Positions 1 to 11,597 of a stretch of DNA of 64,000 bases are shown here, piece after piece. Origin of the DNA: Sycobia sp. Sy_11. Taxonomy: Eukaryota > Arthropoda > Insecta > Hymenoptera > Epichrysomallidae. A model generated the notes under the pieces. The model saw nothing but the letters and a program-made list of their open reading frames with translations, was not told the origin of the DNA and did no database searches. Where the stretch lies: NCBI GenBank assembly GCA_018907035.1, contig JACCIC010000064.1, forward strand, positions 2,757,001-2,821,000, given 5' to 3'. Positions within the stretch are counted from its first letter, which is position 1, and every line of letters begins with the position of its first letter. Position numbers and translations under genes: made by a program.

Positions 1-900
1 CAAATCAATCCGGCGAGAGAGAGAAGCGGTTCGCGAGCGGCGAAGTATCGCATGCAAAGGGAAGCGGGAATCACTAAGGCGAAATGAAAACGCAAGTAGT
101 TAAAATTATATCGTATCGTCTAATTTCAAAAAATAGATAAATGCACTACACTAGTACGCGACGTCACGAGGCGCGGATCGCAGGCGGCGGGCCGTCGGAT
201 CAACGGCGCGCGCGAAGGCAGGGAAGAGAGAGAAAGAAAGACCCTCGCAGTACAGCAGGCGTCTCTCAAAGACACCGAGCAATACGGTGTCCCCACAGTC
301 TCTAGCCTCGGAATGGGTCGTCGATCCGTACTGGATACGAACAGGGTGGCAGATTCACTCGGACTCGGTCACGCAGATCACGTGCTCGTAGAGAGCTCGC
401 GACTCTCATGCATAAAGGCGGTGATAAGCGTGGAAATCGAAATCTCGCGCGATCTAGGCGGCTGCCGAAATCAACTTAGTGTTTTGTTTACTTGACACGG
501 CAGAAACGTAACTACTTTCGCACGCGACGCCTGCCCCACTACCCCTTCTCGCTCTCTCTTAGTTACATCTTCGCCGGCATGTTAGTGCTTCGGCCTATAA
601 CATAACTACATAAGTAAACATACATATAAATAACAACTAATATATTTATATATTTAAATATAGGCAACAGCAGGAGAGAGAGTATAGCGACATGGGATAG
701 CAAAGGCAAACGGTGCTTGCGATCTCCGTCACAATATATATAAGGAAGTATTTACTCCCTTAATATAAATTGTATTCACCCGTTCGTACATACGCTCGCC
801 GATTATTTAGCTTTACAAATTTATATACGAATATTACAGCTTAAGTGAGTGTAGAAGAGTTTTGTGGATCAGAGAGGGAGAAATTCGCATGATATATACC
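1..900. other. GC/CpG-richer flank, no gene recognised
   Basis: The first 600 bases are clearly richer in GC and CpG than the rest of the window, with purine-rich GAGA-type runs near 200-240. From about 600 on the sequence turns AT-rich. I see no convincing reading frame. It could be a promoter or 5' exon region of a host gene to the left, but nothing in the bases proves this. Confidence 0.3.
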
Positions 901-1829
901 TGAATGTATAATATAGAAACAGTAGCAATGTATTGATTGTAATGGAAGGAGAAAGGTAATCAAATACCATTGAATATCGTTTCTTTGATTTCAGGTAAAT
1001 ATTGAAAATAGTATAAAGAGCACCATTTTATATAATAAATTTTATACATAATAAAACTTTGATGTCAGATCAACCTTATTTTTCATTAGTGAAAACCTTT
1101 AAAAATTTGAAAGATAATGAAACGATATACTCGTCACACAAACAAAAAATAATAATGGAGAAACTAAAATTTCACTTCACTATGGAAGGAACTTCAGAGG
1201 GAAAATCTAATATTAGGTTGTCAATTATTCCCCTTCTACTTTTTTGTTCTTTTCTTAATAGAATAAAGTAAATTGTATATGCCCTACACCTTATGAGCCT
1301 TATTTATATATAATTTAATTTAGTTCGTGTAAGGTAGTCGCATGGAACAGCTTATTTAAACGTACTATAATATATTTAAACGTATTATATTATTATATAT
1401 TATTCAAACATCAGTCAATGAATTTTTTGATTTAATTCTCTAAAACATTTAAAATTTTTACCAAAGAAAATTTTGAAAACAATTTTTGTCATATGTAGTA
1501 TATCTATATAGATGGTATTTTATGAATTTTCGTAAAAGTTTGTTTAATAACTTTATATTTTATCTAATACTTTGAAACTAGAAATTCTAAAATTTCCATT
1601 TTACTACCATTAATAAAATTTCCAGGGTAATTTGAGAGGAGAGTTAATTAGGAGGAGAGGAAAATAATTTAAGTAAACACAGTATATTTTTATAACAACA
1701 GTAAAAATATGTTTTAAAAAAAAACAACTCAAAAAAAACTAGAAAAAACTCTTCTTTCAACAAAATTCTGAAACAAACAAAGTAAAACGAAAATAATTAC
1801 TTAAAAGAAATAAATTTTACTTAAAGCTA

Positions 1830-1830
<1 letters not shown>
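901..1830. other. AT-rich DNA without recognisable features
   Basis: Very AT-rich sequence with A- and T-runs. A short open frame at 1059-1271 has no recognisable similarity or composition of a real protein. I see nothing else in it. Confidence 0.4.

Positions 1831-1833
<3 letters not shown>

Positions 1834-1878
<45 letters not shown>
1834..1878. repeat. (TA)n microsatellite
   Basis: An uninterrupted run of TA dinucleotides about 45 bases long. Confidence 0.95.
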
Positions 1879-1883
<5 letters not shown>

Positions 1884-2049
1884 ATACTATGTTCGCGTTA
1901 GTTTCCGCGACATTTATTAGGATATTAAGGAAACATGCAAACAATGTGAAATTTCTATTTAAAAAATCCAGAGGGCAAAAATATATGGATTAGGTAATGT
2001 CAACATTTAGTAGGTCCAGTGTAACGTCGTTTGAAATAGTTTCAATTGA

Positions 2050-2825
2050 CACAATAGTGATTTGGGAGACCTTCGATCTACAAAGAAATACTTGCACCTT
2101 TTAGTGGATCATTTTACATGTTATACATATATATTAACGTCCAAAACGCAAAATGCAAAAGATTTTATAAAAATAACACAATTAGTATCAGAAAATAATG
2201 AAATACATATGATTTTAGCTAATCAATACCCTGGAATAAATTCCACAGAATTTAAAAAATACTTAGAAGAAAAAAATAACATTAATATTTACAGCAATAG
2301 ATGCATCTTTCTGAAACGGATTAAATGAAGAATGAAATCAAACTTTAGTAAATAGAATTCGATCTAAAATTAATGAAAGAAAAAAAATTAGCATGGACGT
2401 CCATAGCTCAAGAATGTGTAAAAAAATATAATCAAACAGTACGCACAGTGACAAAATTTACATCAAGTTATCTATTATAAGGAACAAATGACGGACTTAT
2501 GCCATACGAACTAAAGGAACAAATAATACTGACGATTTACACAAAGATAGGAAAATAACACTAGCAAATAGCAACCAATATCATAAATACAACAAATCGA
2601 GATACAATAAAAATAGAGAAAATCATATATTTCAAATTGGAGATTTAGTATATATAGAAAATGGAAAGAAACTTAATAGAAGAAAACTGGATGAGCTAAG
2701 AATTGGGCCATACTGAATTTTAAACAAAATATCAGATTCAATCTAGGAAATTAATATTGGATAGAAAAAAATGGAATCAAATTTATTCCATATATCAAAA
2801 ATCATTCCTTTCAACAAATCTGAAA
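2050..2825 (+). pseudogene. Decayed retroviral-type integrase (rve) fragment
   Basis: Integrases of this class join retroelement DNA to the genome with a D,D-E catalytic triad. The open part (2062-2328) starts with a core-domain strand carrying LLVDHF, which supplies the first Asp. The second motif reads ILANQYPG, so the position where the family has Asp is Asn here. The third (Glu) region near 2310-2330 is lost to a frameshift and stop. Downstream, 2340-2820 continues in broken frames with the C-terminal part typical of such integrases (a 'GPY'-like segment near 2705-2720). Several stops and shifts show it is dead. It belongs to an LTR-type or related element whose remaining domains are not next to it. 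The element family is not certain. Confidence 0.65.
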
Positions 2826-2894
2826 CTAAGGCCCTAGACTGCCTGTGATAAGATTACTGTAGTCATTGTTTTATATAAAAATTTTCATTTGATA

Positions 2895-3655
2895 ATAAAT
2901 TTTATGAACAAAGATACGGATGTCCAATGGGGTCGCCTTTGCCGCCAGTTATAGCTAATTTAGTTATGGAAAAGTTGGAAAGTATAGCTTTTTGAAAAAT
3001 TGCTTTTTGAACCAATGATATTTAAGAGATATGTTGATGATATCTTTACAATTGTTCCGGAAGTTTTTGTGGATGAAATGGTGGATATTTTCAATTCTGT
3101 ACATGACAGAATTAAATTTACAATGGACGTTGAAGTTAATAGTCAGTTAAGTTTTCTGGACATTAATGTCATTAGATGTAGTAATAATAAGGTGAAACTT
3201 AATTGGTACAGAAGGCCTACTTGGTCAGGTAAGTTTTCAGATTTTAATTCACACCACCAATTCAGAAACAAAATTGGAGCATTAAAAGGTGTCATTGACA
3301 GAGCAATTAAATTGTCACATAAAGATTTTAGACAAAATAATTTACAGACAGTAAGAGAAACTTTCATTAATAATGGTTATCCAATTCAATTTATTAATAT
3401 ATTAATTGCTGAGAGATTGTTTGACATTTATAATACCGAAAATAGACATAGTGTAGGAATTGATGTTAACGGAGGCAAAATTATTGTCTTGCCATATGTG
3501 AGAGGATTGTCTGAAAGAATAAAAAGAAATTTTCGGAAATATAACATTCAAATTTTCTTTAAAAATAGCAATAATTTGAGTAGATTGTTTAATAATTGCA
3601 AAGATGAATTTAATAATTACAATGACGAATTGAATATTAATCAGAAAACAGTTAG
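2895..3655 (+). pseudogene. Penelope-like element reverse transcriptase fragment
   Basis: Penelope-like retroelements encode an RT fused to a GIY-YIG endonuclease. Here the RT carries CPMGSPL (about 2919-2940), typical of Penelope-type RTs, followed after a break near 2994 by KRYVDDIF with an intact YVDD catalytic motif (about 3027-3050). The frame stays open through the thumb/connector region to about 3655. The end of this piece (LPYVRGLSERIKRNFRKY) matches the start of the endonuclease-bearing fragment at 12050, so the two fragments are overlapping parts of the same kind of protein. The endonuclease is missing: the reading frame runs straight into mariner DNA at about 3660. Dead through 5' truncation, a break at 2994-2999 and loss of the C-terminus. 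Confidence 0.8.
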
Positions 3656-3659
3656 TAAA

Positions 3660-4470
3660 ATTTTAATCGAAGATTTCGCCATGAAAAATCTGTGCGTGAA
3701 CATGGTACTGAAGAACCTTTCAGGTGAAAAAAAAGCCCACCGAATGAATATCACTCAAGATTGTCTCGAACAGGTTGTGAAAGTGATCCTACTCTTTTCG
3801 ATCGAGTTATAAGTGGTGAGAAAGGTTCGTTGTTTTAATATAACACCGAAACTAAACGACAATGACAACAGTGGCTATCCAGTGGAGTGTCAAGGCCAAA
3901 GAAGTCGAGAATGAACAAGTCCAAAGTGAAAACCATGTTGATTTGCTTCTTCGATAGCAAAGGGGTGGTTCACAAAGAGTTTGTATCATCTGAACAAACC
4001 GTAAATTAAGTATTCTACCGCAATTTGCTCGAAAAATTATGAAAAAGGGTGCGCAGAGTACGTCCAGAAATTGCGAAGACTTGAATTTTGCATCACGGCA
4101 ATCCTCCCTGTCACAGTGCGTTCAGAGTCTCTCAGTTTTTCACGTCTAAAGGCATCGCAACGTTAACTCAACCACCCTATTCACGGGGCATGTCATTATG
4201 CGACTTTTTCCTATTCTCCCATTTGAAAAAATTCGTCAAATGTTGACATTTTGACTCCGTTGAAGACATATAAGAATTTGCGTCGAGGGTACTCGGAGAA
4301 GTCCTATAAAAAGTGTTCCAGAATGGTTACGAAAACTGGGAAACTCGCTGGAATAAGTGTATAGATGTGGGATGGGACTACTTTGAAAAGGATCACAACG
4401 TGTACCTTAATTTTTTTATATACTCGATTTTTGAATTTTGTCGCATGACTTAATAGTCGGACCTCGTAGA
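3660..4470 (+). pseudogene. Decayed mariner-family transposase, 5'-truncated
   Basis: The reading begins inside a mariner-type (IS630/Tc1/mariner) transposase linker, ILIEDFAMKNLCVNMV. It then continues in several broken frames through the catalytic regions, including an HHGN-type second Asp region near 4090-4105 and a PPYSRGMSLCDFFLF-type third Asp region near 4174-4212. The C-terminal WNKCI-like end lies near 4350-4400. The 4430-4470 segment looks like the 3' terminal repeat. There are at least three frame changes. The 5' end is joined to the Penelope RT at about 3660, and the 3' end abuts the next mariner at 4471. Confidence 0.7.
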
Positions 4471-5717
4471 TTAGGCATCGACTTAGTTTTCGACATTTTT
4501 AATGAAAAAACGACATTTATGATGGAAAATGGATATATATTATCTTAATCAAAATATTTTTCTTAGTTTTCTACTACTTTTTCCTATCTTTTTGGCAATA
4601 TGGCGATATCGTGGCGAAAGACGAATGGCGGTTTCGAGACGATCCAATGATCCACAAATTCTCGCATTTCTTGAACGTCTCGGAAGTGCATATCAACGAG
4701 GTCGTGCTGTATCGAGCTGAGTAGGTGATAATTAGATGGCGCTATGTTTGGCAAGTACATTTGATACGGCCACATCTCCTATTCGAGCTCCAACATGGTG
4801 TTTTTGACGGTTTTCGCAACATGTGACCGAGCGTTGTCATACAAGAGGATGACTTTTCGCTTATTGTTCACGAGTGTTGATCTATGTTCGATCAATTTCT
4901 GTTGCAAATCATTAATTTGGTGTTATTATACCGCGGCAGTAACAGTTTCATGCTCGTAGTACAGCACATTCTGTTGGTCCCGCCAAGTGCACAGTAACAC
5001 CATTTGGCCGTGGATGATCCGTTTTGGTGCCTATGTGGACGGCTAGCCTGGGTCCACCCATTGCTTTTTTGCGCTTAGGATTGTCATAGTAGATCCACTT
5101 TATTACCAGTCACAATATGTAGAAAAATCTTCTTTTTATGCCTGACAAGCAAAGAGAGTGCGCTATTGTATCGATTCAAATCAACGTCCAATCGTGTGGC
5201 ATCCCTTTTTCTTATTTATTAATCTTTCCCATTGCATGTAAACGTTTACCAACTGCTCTGTTACTGACTCCTAACATATTAGCGAGTTTTTTCTGTGTTT
5301 AAACTGAGTTTTCGTCTAATAATGCTTGTCATTCACCATCTTCAAACTTTTCGGTTGTCCAGAACGTTCTTTGTTAATAACATCAATATGTCCACTTCTA
5401 AACCACAGAAACCACTCTCCACATGTTATAAGTGATAGACCTTGTCCCCCATAACATTCTTGAAGCAATTGATAAGTTTCTGCTACACTTTTTTTCAAAT
5501 CAAAATAGAGCAAAAGAACATGTCGAAAAAATAACTTATCACGATTCATTTTTCATTGATCAAAAAATTATAATATTTACACAAATGATAGCGCCTGTTA
5601 ACTGAATTTTATTGATAAATGACAACATAAGTACTAGATTCCATACATACATCTACCTTTCGTACTACTTATATCGCCATCTAAACATGAAGGTCGGAAA
5701 CTAAGTTCTCCTCCTAA
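4471..5717 (-). mobile_element. Degenerate mariner element with terminal inverted repeats
   Basis: The ends match as inverted repeats: the left end (4471-4498, TTAGG...ACTTAGTTTTCGAC) corresponds to the reverse complement of 5690-5717 (TTAGG...ACTTAGTTTCCGAC). The right end is followed by TA; the left flank no longer shows a clean TA. The minus strand encodes a mariner transposase in pieces. The N-terminal helix-turn-helix part is at 5549-5316 (LKKSVAETYQLLQECYG, then an RSGQP linker). The C-terminal part is at 4775-4584, with a third catalytic region reading YLPNIAPSNYH, where Asp is replaced by Asn. Middle regions are present in other frames. It is an old copy, about 1.25 kb, and non-functional. 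Confidence 0.85.
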
Positions 5718-5734
5718 TACTTTGCTCACTCTTG

Positions 5735-6300
5735 GTGCATACTAGAGGGAGAGATAAGTACGTAGTTCCCTTATAGTGCGCTTTTTTCTAAATCACCGGA
5801 AGTGATCCAGAACACTTTTTTTACAGTGCGCCGTTTTTTTGAATCTCATTACATCATTTAATCTAACTACGTCACGAGACCTATATCAGCGTGCGCTAGA
5901 GAGAGCGAGTATGCTATATACTTTTCTCTGTGTCTATTCTTCTTGCGTGCTTGATGGAGAGAAAGGTATATATCTTTGACTTTTCCTATAGCGCCCACTG
6001 CATTAGAGAAGAGGAGGAATACCGGCTTTAGTGATCCAGTACTATCATAGCTTATAACGTGCTCGAGATTATGCCGTGGTATACGGCTGCTATTCTTCCT
6101 CTTTCTGTTGTGGCAAAAGCGGGAGCTAGAAAGAGAGAACAATATACTTTTATCTCTCTATTTCTCATGGCCCCCACTATTTCCTGCGTAGTTGCCACAG
6201 CCGTGTTGGTATCCGTGTTCACGAATCACTGCTGTTTACATCAGAATCCGTTCTGGCAGTAGAAGAGGATGATTTTGTAATCGTTTTCATTGCCATCTTC
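5735..6300. repeat. Dispersed non-coding repeat, copy 1
   Basis: This segment shares many blocks in the same order with 24301-24930. The shared blocks are the CACCGGAAGTGATCCAGAAC-type block, runs reading AGTATATA...CTTTTCTCT, AGAGAACAATATACTTTT, and a terminal CGATTTTGTAATCGTTTT followed by TGCCATCT. The blocks are diverged but collinear. No open frame makes sense; the short frames on both strands are coincidental. It could be a non-autonomous element whose class I cannot name. Confidence 0.6.
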
Positions 6301-6770
6301 GGTATTGCATATATAGGTATAATTCAAGAAGATTTGTCTGTAAAAGACAGGGAGTTTAGCTGAGAAACTATTTTCAAAACTATTACAATATAAATGAAAA
6401 GTTTTCTCTCTAGATTTGATAGTTACTTATATATTATTTGCGTATACAATGAAAATAAACGTTTTTCACAAATTTTTTACAATTTTCGATAATGAGTCCT
6501 GGATCAAGGATTTAAATATGATGAATTTAGTATGTATTTTCAGAAGCTTGTAATTTGCATAATAGTACATTATTGTCCTCGAGTTTTTTAATACTTTGTT
6601 TGGAAATTTTTGCAGGTAATTTTTTTTGAAGACGTTTGCCAATTATTTTCTCAATTTCCTCATAAAGTCACTGTAGCAAACAAAATTTTGAAGCATTTTT
6701 AGCTATACAAGAAAGACAAAGCAGCAAGTTTACATAGTATAGACTTCAACTTCAAACTGTTCAGATCTGG
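6301..6770. other. AT-rich DNA without recognisable features
   Basis: AT-rich, with no coherent reading frame, repeat or terminal structure seen. Confidence 0.4.
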
Positions 6771-6806
6771 TGTGTGTATGTGTCTGTGTGTATGTGTCTG
6801 ACTGTC

Positions 6807-6841
<35 letters not shown>
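6771..6841. repeat. (TG)n-rich microsatellite, target half left of the LINE
   Basis: About 70 bases of TG repeats with TGTATG and TGTCTG variants, which on the other strand is CA-rich and ACAY-like. It borders the 3' end of the LINE (minus strand), and a second TG tract borders the 5' end at 11563. Confidence 0.95.
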
Positions 6842-6844
<3 letters not shown>

Positions 6845-7044
6845 ATTAGGCGAAAGCAGAGCAAGCTCTGCACTAGTGGCCTCTTGAAACCAGCAACTCG
6901 CCGGAACTATCCGGGAATATTACTTCGGCGGGGCTGTTAGTTAGCTTATACGGCTCCTCTTCTTATGACAGTATGCTACGTCCCCCATCCACACAAGTGA
7001 TCAGGGGTTCGGTGTTCATCCTCTACATCTTAAAATAGAATCAG

Positions 7045-10027
7045 CTAGCCTGGTTCATCCTGGGCCATTCGCCTAATTCTATCGGCATTTCTGAGTTTGG
7101 TCATCACCTCTTTTGCGAAACTGGCTACTATCTTCCAGTTTTCAGAAGATTCCAGCATTATTGATAGGATGCTCTCTGGTCTTATTGGCTTATTGATGAT
7201 GTTCATCAAGTGCTCGCGTTGTGTTCTAAAAAGAGGGCAGCTCACTAATATATGCTCGGCATCCTCGACCAATGTCGGACAGATGGGGCAGAAATCATTA
7301 TTATCCAGGTGAAAACGATGGAAATAGAACCTAAAACAACCATGTCCAGTCAGCAACTGGGTTATGTGGAAATCTAGTTTCCCGTGTTTCCTGTTGATCC
7401 ATCTGTGTAAGTCTGGAAGGATACGATAAGTCCATCGGCCTTTGCTAGAATCGTTCCATCGTTTTTGCCATATTTCTATAGAACGCTGACGTTCCACGTT
7501 TTTAGCACCTTGTAGAGAATCCACTGCGGCCTTATATATGTTGTGCACTCTAGCCAGTTCATCTGCAGCTAAATCGAAAGGAAGAATACTGGCAAGTACC
7601 TCAACAGCGTCGGTGGATACTGTCCTGTAACCACTAATAATACGTATACAGGAGCGGCGACGGGTCGCAATGGCCAGCTCACAATACGATTTAATTCCAC
7701 ATGCATGATGCCAGATTGGCGCTGCATACATGCTGACAGAATTAACAACATAAGCTAATAGCTTCCTCTGGGGTGGGTGTGGGCCACCAATGTTAGGCAT
7801 GAGCCGACACAAGGCAAACTCGTTGCGCTTTTTCGCCAGATATCTTTAGATGCTCTTTGAAGTTTAACCTGGCATCAAGCTGTACACCCAAGTATCGTAA
7901 AGATGGCGCAGAACTAATGCGGCAGCTATCAACTTTAAGAGTGATACTATCTACCTTCTTACGACTATTTACAATAACTACTTCTATCTTGTGCTCCGCT
8001 AATTGTAGGTCAGCCGACTTAATCCATCTATTGATGTTGCTGATTGCCTCATTGGTATTTTCAGTGAGTTCATCAAGGGTCTTAGCCGTCACTACTAGAG
8101 CGATATCGTTGGCGTACCCTACTGTTATTGAGCCAGGCGGTTGTGGAATCCTCAACACGCCATCATACATAATATTCCACAATATAGGTCCCATAACCGA
8201 GCCCTGGGGGTCTCCCGCAGTAACCTTATGCAATACAATGCCTTCGTCCGTTCGGTATAATATTATCCTATTCTCAAAGTACCTGGTCACGACATTCTGT
8301 AGATAACCAGGTACTCCGAACTCTTTAAGCGAATTCATAATATAAGACCAGCGCGCTGAATTAAAGGCATTCTTGACATCTAGAGCGACAATGGCACAAT
8401 ACTGTTTAGTGCCACCTTTCCATATCTTAACACTGATTGCATTTCTTGCAGTACATACTACCAGTTTAATAGCATCGACTGTTGATTTTGATTTCCGAAA
8501 TCAAAATTGGCGTGAGGATAAGCCGTGCAATCCCTCAGTGAATGCTTCCAGTCGGCTACATATTATTTTTTCAAATATTTTACCTACCGTATCGAACATA
8601 CACAATGGCCTGTATGATGACGGATCATCAAGTGGCTTATTGCCCTTAGGTAACAGGACTAACCTTTGAGTTTTCCAGCAATCAGGAAAAACACCCTCAA
8701 GAAGTCAAGCATTATATACATTTAGAAATAAAGATGGATTCTTCTGTATCGCCAACTTAACTGTAGCATTAGGGATACCATCAGGGCCAGGGGCAGCATT
8801 GTCTTTAATCTTAGCATAAGCATTATGTAGCTCCATTTCTATTATAGGTGGTATATTGTCCGAGTGTTGCGTGCGCAGTACAGTCCCATGGGTGTCATTG
8901 GGAAAGAGAGCAGAAACAATCTTATCAATCAATACCGTGCTAGTGGGTTGTATTGGTGCCCTACTCAATCGTGCTATGACTGTTTTGTATGGTCGTCCCC
9001 ATAAGTCATTATTGGCCTCTCCATACAGTTCAAGCCAGCATCGACGCTTGCTTGCCTTAATGGCCTTGACAAGCGCTCTTTGTGCTTCTTTAAATAAACT
9101 ATTAAACGTATCACGATGGCTGCGGGCTCTTTGGGCAAGTCTACGTGCGCGATGACATTGTTTGCGCAATTCTGCAATTTCATTTGTCCACAAGTAGACA
9201 GATTGACGATGTTTAAATCCGCTCTTAGTCCTAGTCATCGAAGCATCGCATGCTTCAGAGATATGCTTCATGAGTGCATTTGCCAGATGGCCTGGTGCAC
9301 CATATTCTAAACGATTTTCTGATATTATAGTGGCGAACACTTCACAGTCTAGCGATCTGATGTTCCATTTCCGTGTGGGCATCCACTCATTGTACTTGTT
9401 CTTTACTTTCTTCTCTGCAATCTCGTACAAGATCGCCTTGTGATCACTGTGGGTGTAAAGGTCGCTTACTCTCCAATTAAGGATCCACTGAATCAGGTCA
9501 TCACTGGCGAATGTTACGTCAATGACTGATTGTTTATCTCCCCTAATGAAAGTGGATTCAAATCCCTTATTAACTACGTGGAGTTGAAGAGAATTAAGGC
9601 CATCAAGCAGCATACTACCTCTGTTATTTGTTGAAGCGCTTCCCCAGGCTGTGGACCACGCGCTAAAATCGCCAGCGATTAATAATGATTTCTTGTCCAT
9701 TGCTTCATCAACTAATTTAGCTACAAGGATTTCAAACTGCTTGTCCGTCAAGCTTGGAGGAGCATATACACTAAAGATGTATATTTCTTGTATTTTAGCC
9801 CAGGATATCAATTGACTCCGATGACTCGACTGCTTTAGTACCTGTCTATTTTGACCAATCCAGAGGGCAGCTCTATTGCTTGTGTCACTTATCCAGCGCT
9901 TTGGTCTATCCCTGTCACAATATGGTTCGGAGATTACAGCAATGTCTATTCTTAGCTCTTTTATTGTCTGTTTCAGCAGGTCATGAGCCGCTACGCAATG
10001 GTGGGTATTCAGTTGAAGTATTCTCAT
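7045..10027 (-). pseudogene. LINE ORF2: AP endonuclease, reverse transcriptase, C-terminal zinc motif
   Basis: ORF2 nicks target DNA and reverse-transcribes the element RNA. It starts at 10027 with MRILQLNTHH, the start typical of the endonuclease domain. The endonuclease motifs ISEPY, AGDFSAWSTAWGS, SVIDVTFAS and THSDHKAI are visible up to about residue 200. The RT lies roughly at 8900-7850, with GDPQGSVMGP. Its active site reads GYANDIALVV, so the family's first Asp of ADD is Asn here. The C-terminus has a CPICP...H...C zinc motif at about 7290-7235. Breaks: in-frame stops near 8705 and at 8503-8501, and a frameshift near 7812-7830. The start overlaps the ORF1 stop as ATGA (10027-10024). 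Confidence 0.9.
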
Positions 10028-11389
10028 GTTTTATGTCTGTTTAAGAACTCCACAGTGATCGGGCACTTATAGCTGTATGCTGGATGGTTAGTCTCCTTTT
10101 TTCCTCCACATTTACAGAGTAAACAGCAGGGCTCCTTTACACACAGCTTGGATGGATGGTCTTTTCCACCGCAGTGCCTGCAAAGTTTAGTTCTGTCAGG
10201 GCCCGAGCACACGACCGCTAAATGGCCAGTCTGCCAACACCTGAAGCAGCGCTTTGTTTCTGTTTTTTCCGAACTCTGCAGCTGACCCATCCGATTCGAA
10301 CATGCCCTGCACGTAGTAACTCAGCTGCGTGGCTATATGGTACAGACACCACCGCCGTCTGAGTACCCCCATAAGCTTGTCACAAGGAACGAACAATTAG
10401 CATGTTAGTCTCCTTTAGTTCGAGGTGTGTTTTCAGAACCTTTAATACTTCATCGTTTGTAGTGACCTCATCTATATTTTTAATCTCCAAAGTCATAAGA
10501 TTAATCAGTACCGAAGTGGATGCGTTATGACCTTAGTTTCAACAATGCGAGCCAACTCATGTGCATCTTTGGCTGTCCGTTCTAACTGAAGTAGAAGGGC
10601 ACCGCTTGCATTTCTGCGTATCCTGTTAACCTCATTCTTCACATGAGATAACTCCGGGTCATTCTTTATTTGACGCAGTACTTCCGCGTATGTAACTCCT
10701 TCATTGGCCTTAATCAAAATGGAATTAGGTCTATTTCGTCCATTAAGCCTGCGTGCACTAGGTAATTCTTTATCTTTACCTTTGGGCTTCTTGCGCTTGA
10801 TAATCTGCCATTGATTTTCCTTGGCCTCAGACCTCCTTGTAGGTACTCCAACCGAGTCTGGTGGTCTCCTTAAGCCCAGTGATGGTTCTTTCGTCCTTTT
10901 GCCACCTACTGTTTTAGGAGTGAAATCCATCCCTTCTGCTGCGCTTCGTTTGGTATCAGAGCGTAGACTCGGCGTAGTCTGAGTCACCACTTCATGAGTA
11001 CCGGGACGGTGATACTGCAACAGATCATCCTCTGCCATACTGATGCATTTGTATGAGGCATTAATAGAACGAGCAAGATCCTTAATGGTCTTGTGCACGT
11101 TATGCCTATCTTTAACAAAATCCAACAGTTGGCTGATCTTCTCACCAAGTCGCTCCAGATGATTGTTTCCTCGCGTGATTGACATTTCTCGATCCGTCAT
11201 TTCTTGATCCATCATGACATCCCCCTTAGTACCCAATGTACTATCTATGATGATGTTTGATTTGCCCTCCCCAGAATCCGAGGGGCTGCCACCGACCATA
11301 GAGACTTGCCCTCTATCGGAATCGGTGAGGAGATTGATCGGTCTTGCCGGAGTTACTCCCTGAGGTATATCCTTGTTTATACCAAACAT
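10024..11389 (-). pseudogene. LINE ORF1: gag-like protein with three CCHC zinc knuckles
   Basis: ORF1 of R1-type LINEs makes the nucleic-acid-binding protein of the RNP. The N-terminal part is open from 11389 to 10505 (294 aa, charged, basic linker NQWQIIKRKKPKGKDKE). After a break it continues in other frames through 10500-10290. The last part (10290-10024) shows three zinc knuckles: CFRCWQTGHLAVVC, CRHCGGKDHPSKLC, and a third starting CCLLCK. At least two frameshifts, near 10505 and near 10290-10330, disable it. The terminal TGA overlaps the ATG of ORF2. Confidence 0.85.
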
Positions 11390-11562
11390 TAATCATAATT
11401 GGCCTTAAGTTCGGGAGGCCCTCCCTATTAGCTTTTTCTGTCCGCCCTGAGTATTTTATTTCCTCAGTGCCCTCTACAAATTGTAGCAAGCCATCTCCTA
11501 TCCGTAACCTGGGGAGGCGCCAGATGGGAGAAAGCAAAAACAAAAAAACCAAACTCCACACT

Positions 11563-11596
<34 letters not shown>
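11563..11596. repeat. (TG)n microsatellite, target half right of the LINE
   Basis: A pure TG run at the 5' border of the minus-strand LINE. With the TG tract at 6771-6841 it shows that the element landed inside a TG/CA microsatellite. Confidence 0.95.

Positions 11597-11597
<1 letters not shown>

Larger units (their letters stand above)
6842..11562 (-). mobile_element. R1-clade non-LTR retrotransposon (LINE), Waldo-like insertion
   Basis: A near full-length element of about 4.7 kb on the minus strand. It has a 5' UTR (11562-11390), ORF1 with three CCHC zinc knuckles, ORF2 with an AP endonuclease, RT and C-terminal zinc motif, and a short 3' UTR (7044-6842) ending in TAATAAAA. The ORF order, the ATGA overlap of the two ORFs and the style of the gag zinc knuckles fit the R1 clade. 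Both ends sit in (TG)n DNA. Within R1, Waldo-type elements are known to insert into (ACAY)n microsatellites, so a Waldo-like assignment is reasonable inference. The copy is dead: ORF1 has frameshifts, and ORF2 has two stops, a frameshift and a changed RT active site. Confidence 0.9.

Noticed and set aside
313..495. 60-aa frame in the GC-richer left flank
   Set aside because: No domain or recognisable protein; it is short and ends at TGA without context.
8373..9310. Plus-strand frames of 60-150 aa across the LINE
   Set aside because: Antisense shadows of the LINE ORF2.
11313..11561. 82-aa minus-strand frame before LINE ORF1
   Set aside because: It overlaps the 5' UTR and ORF1 start in another frame and has no gag-like features.
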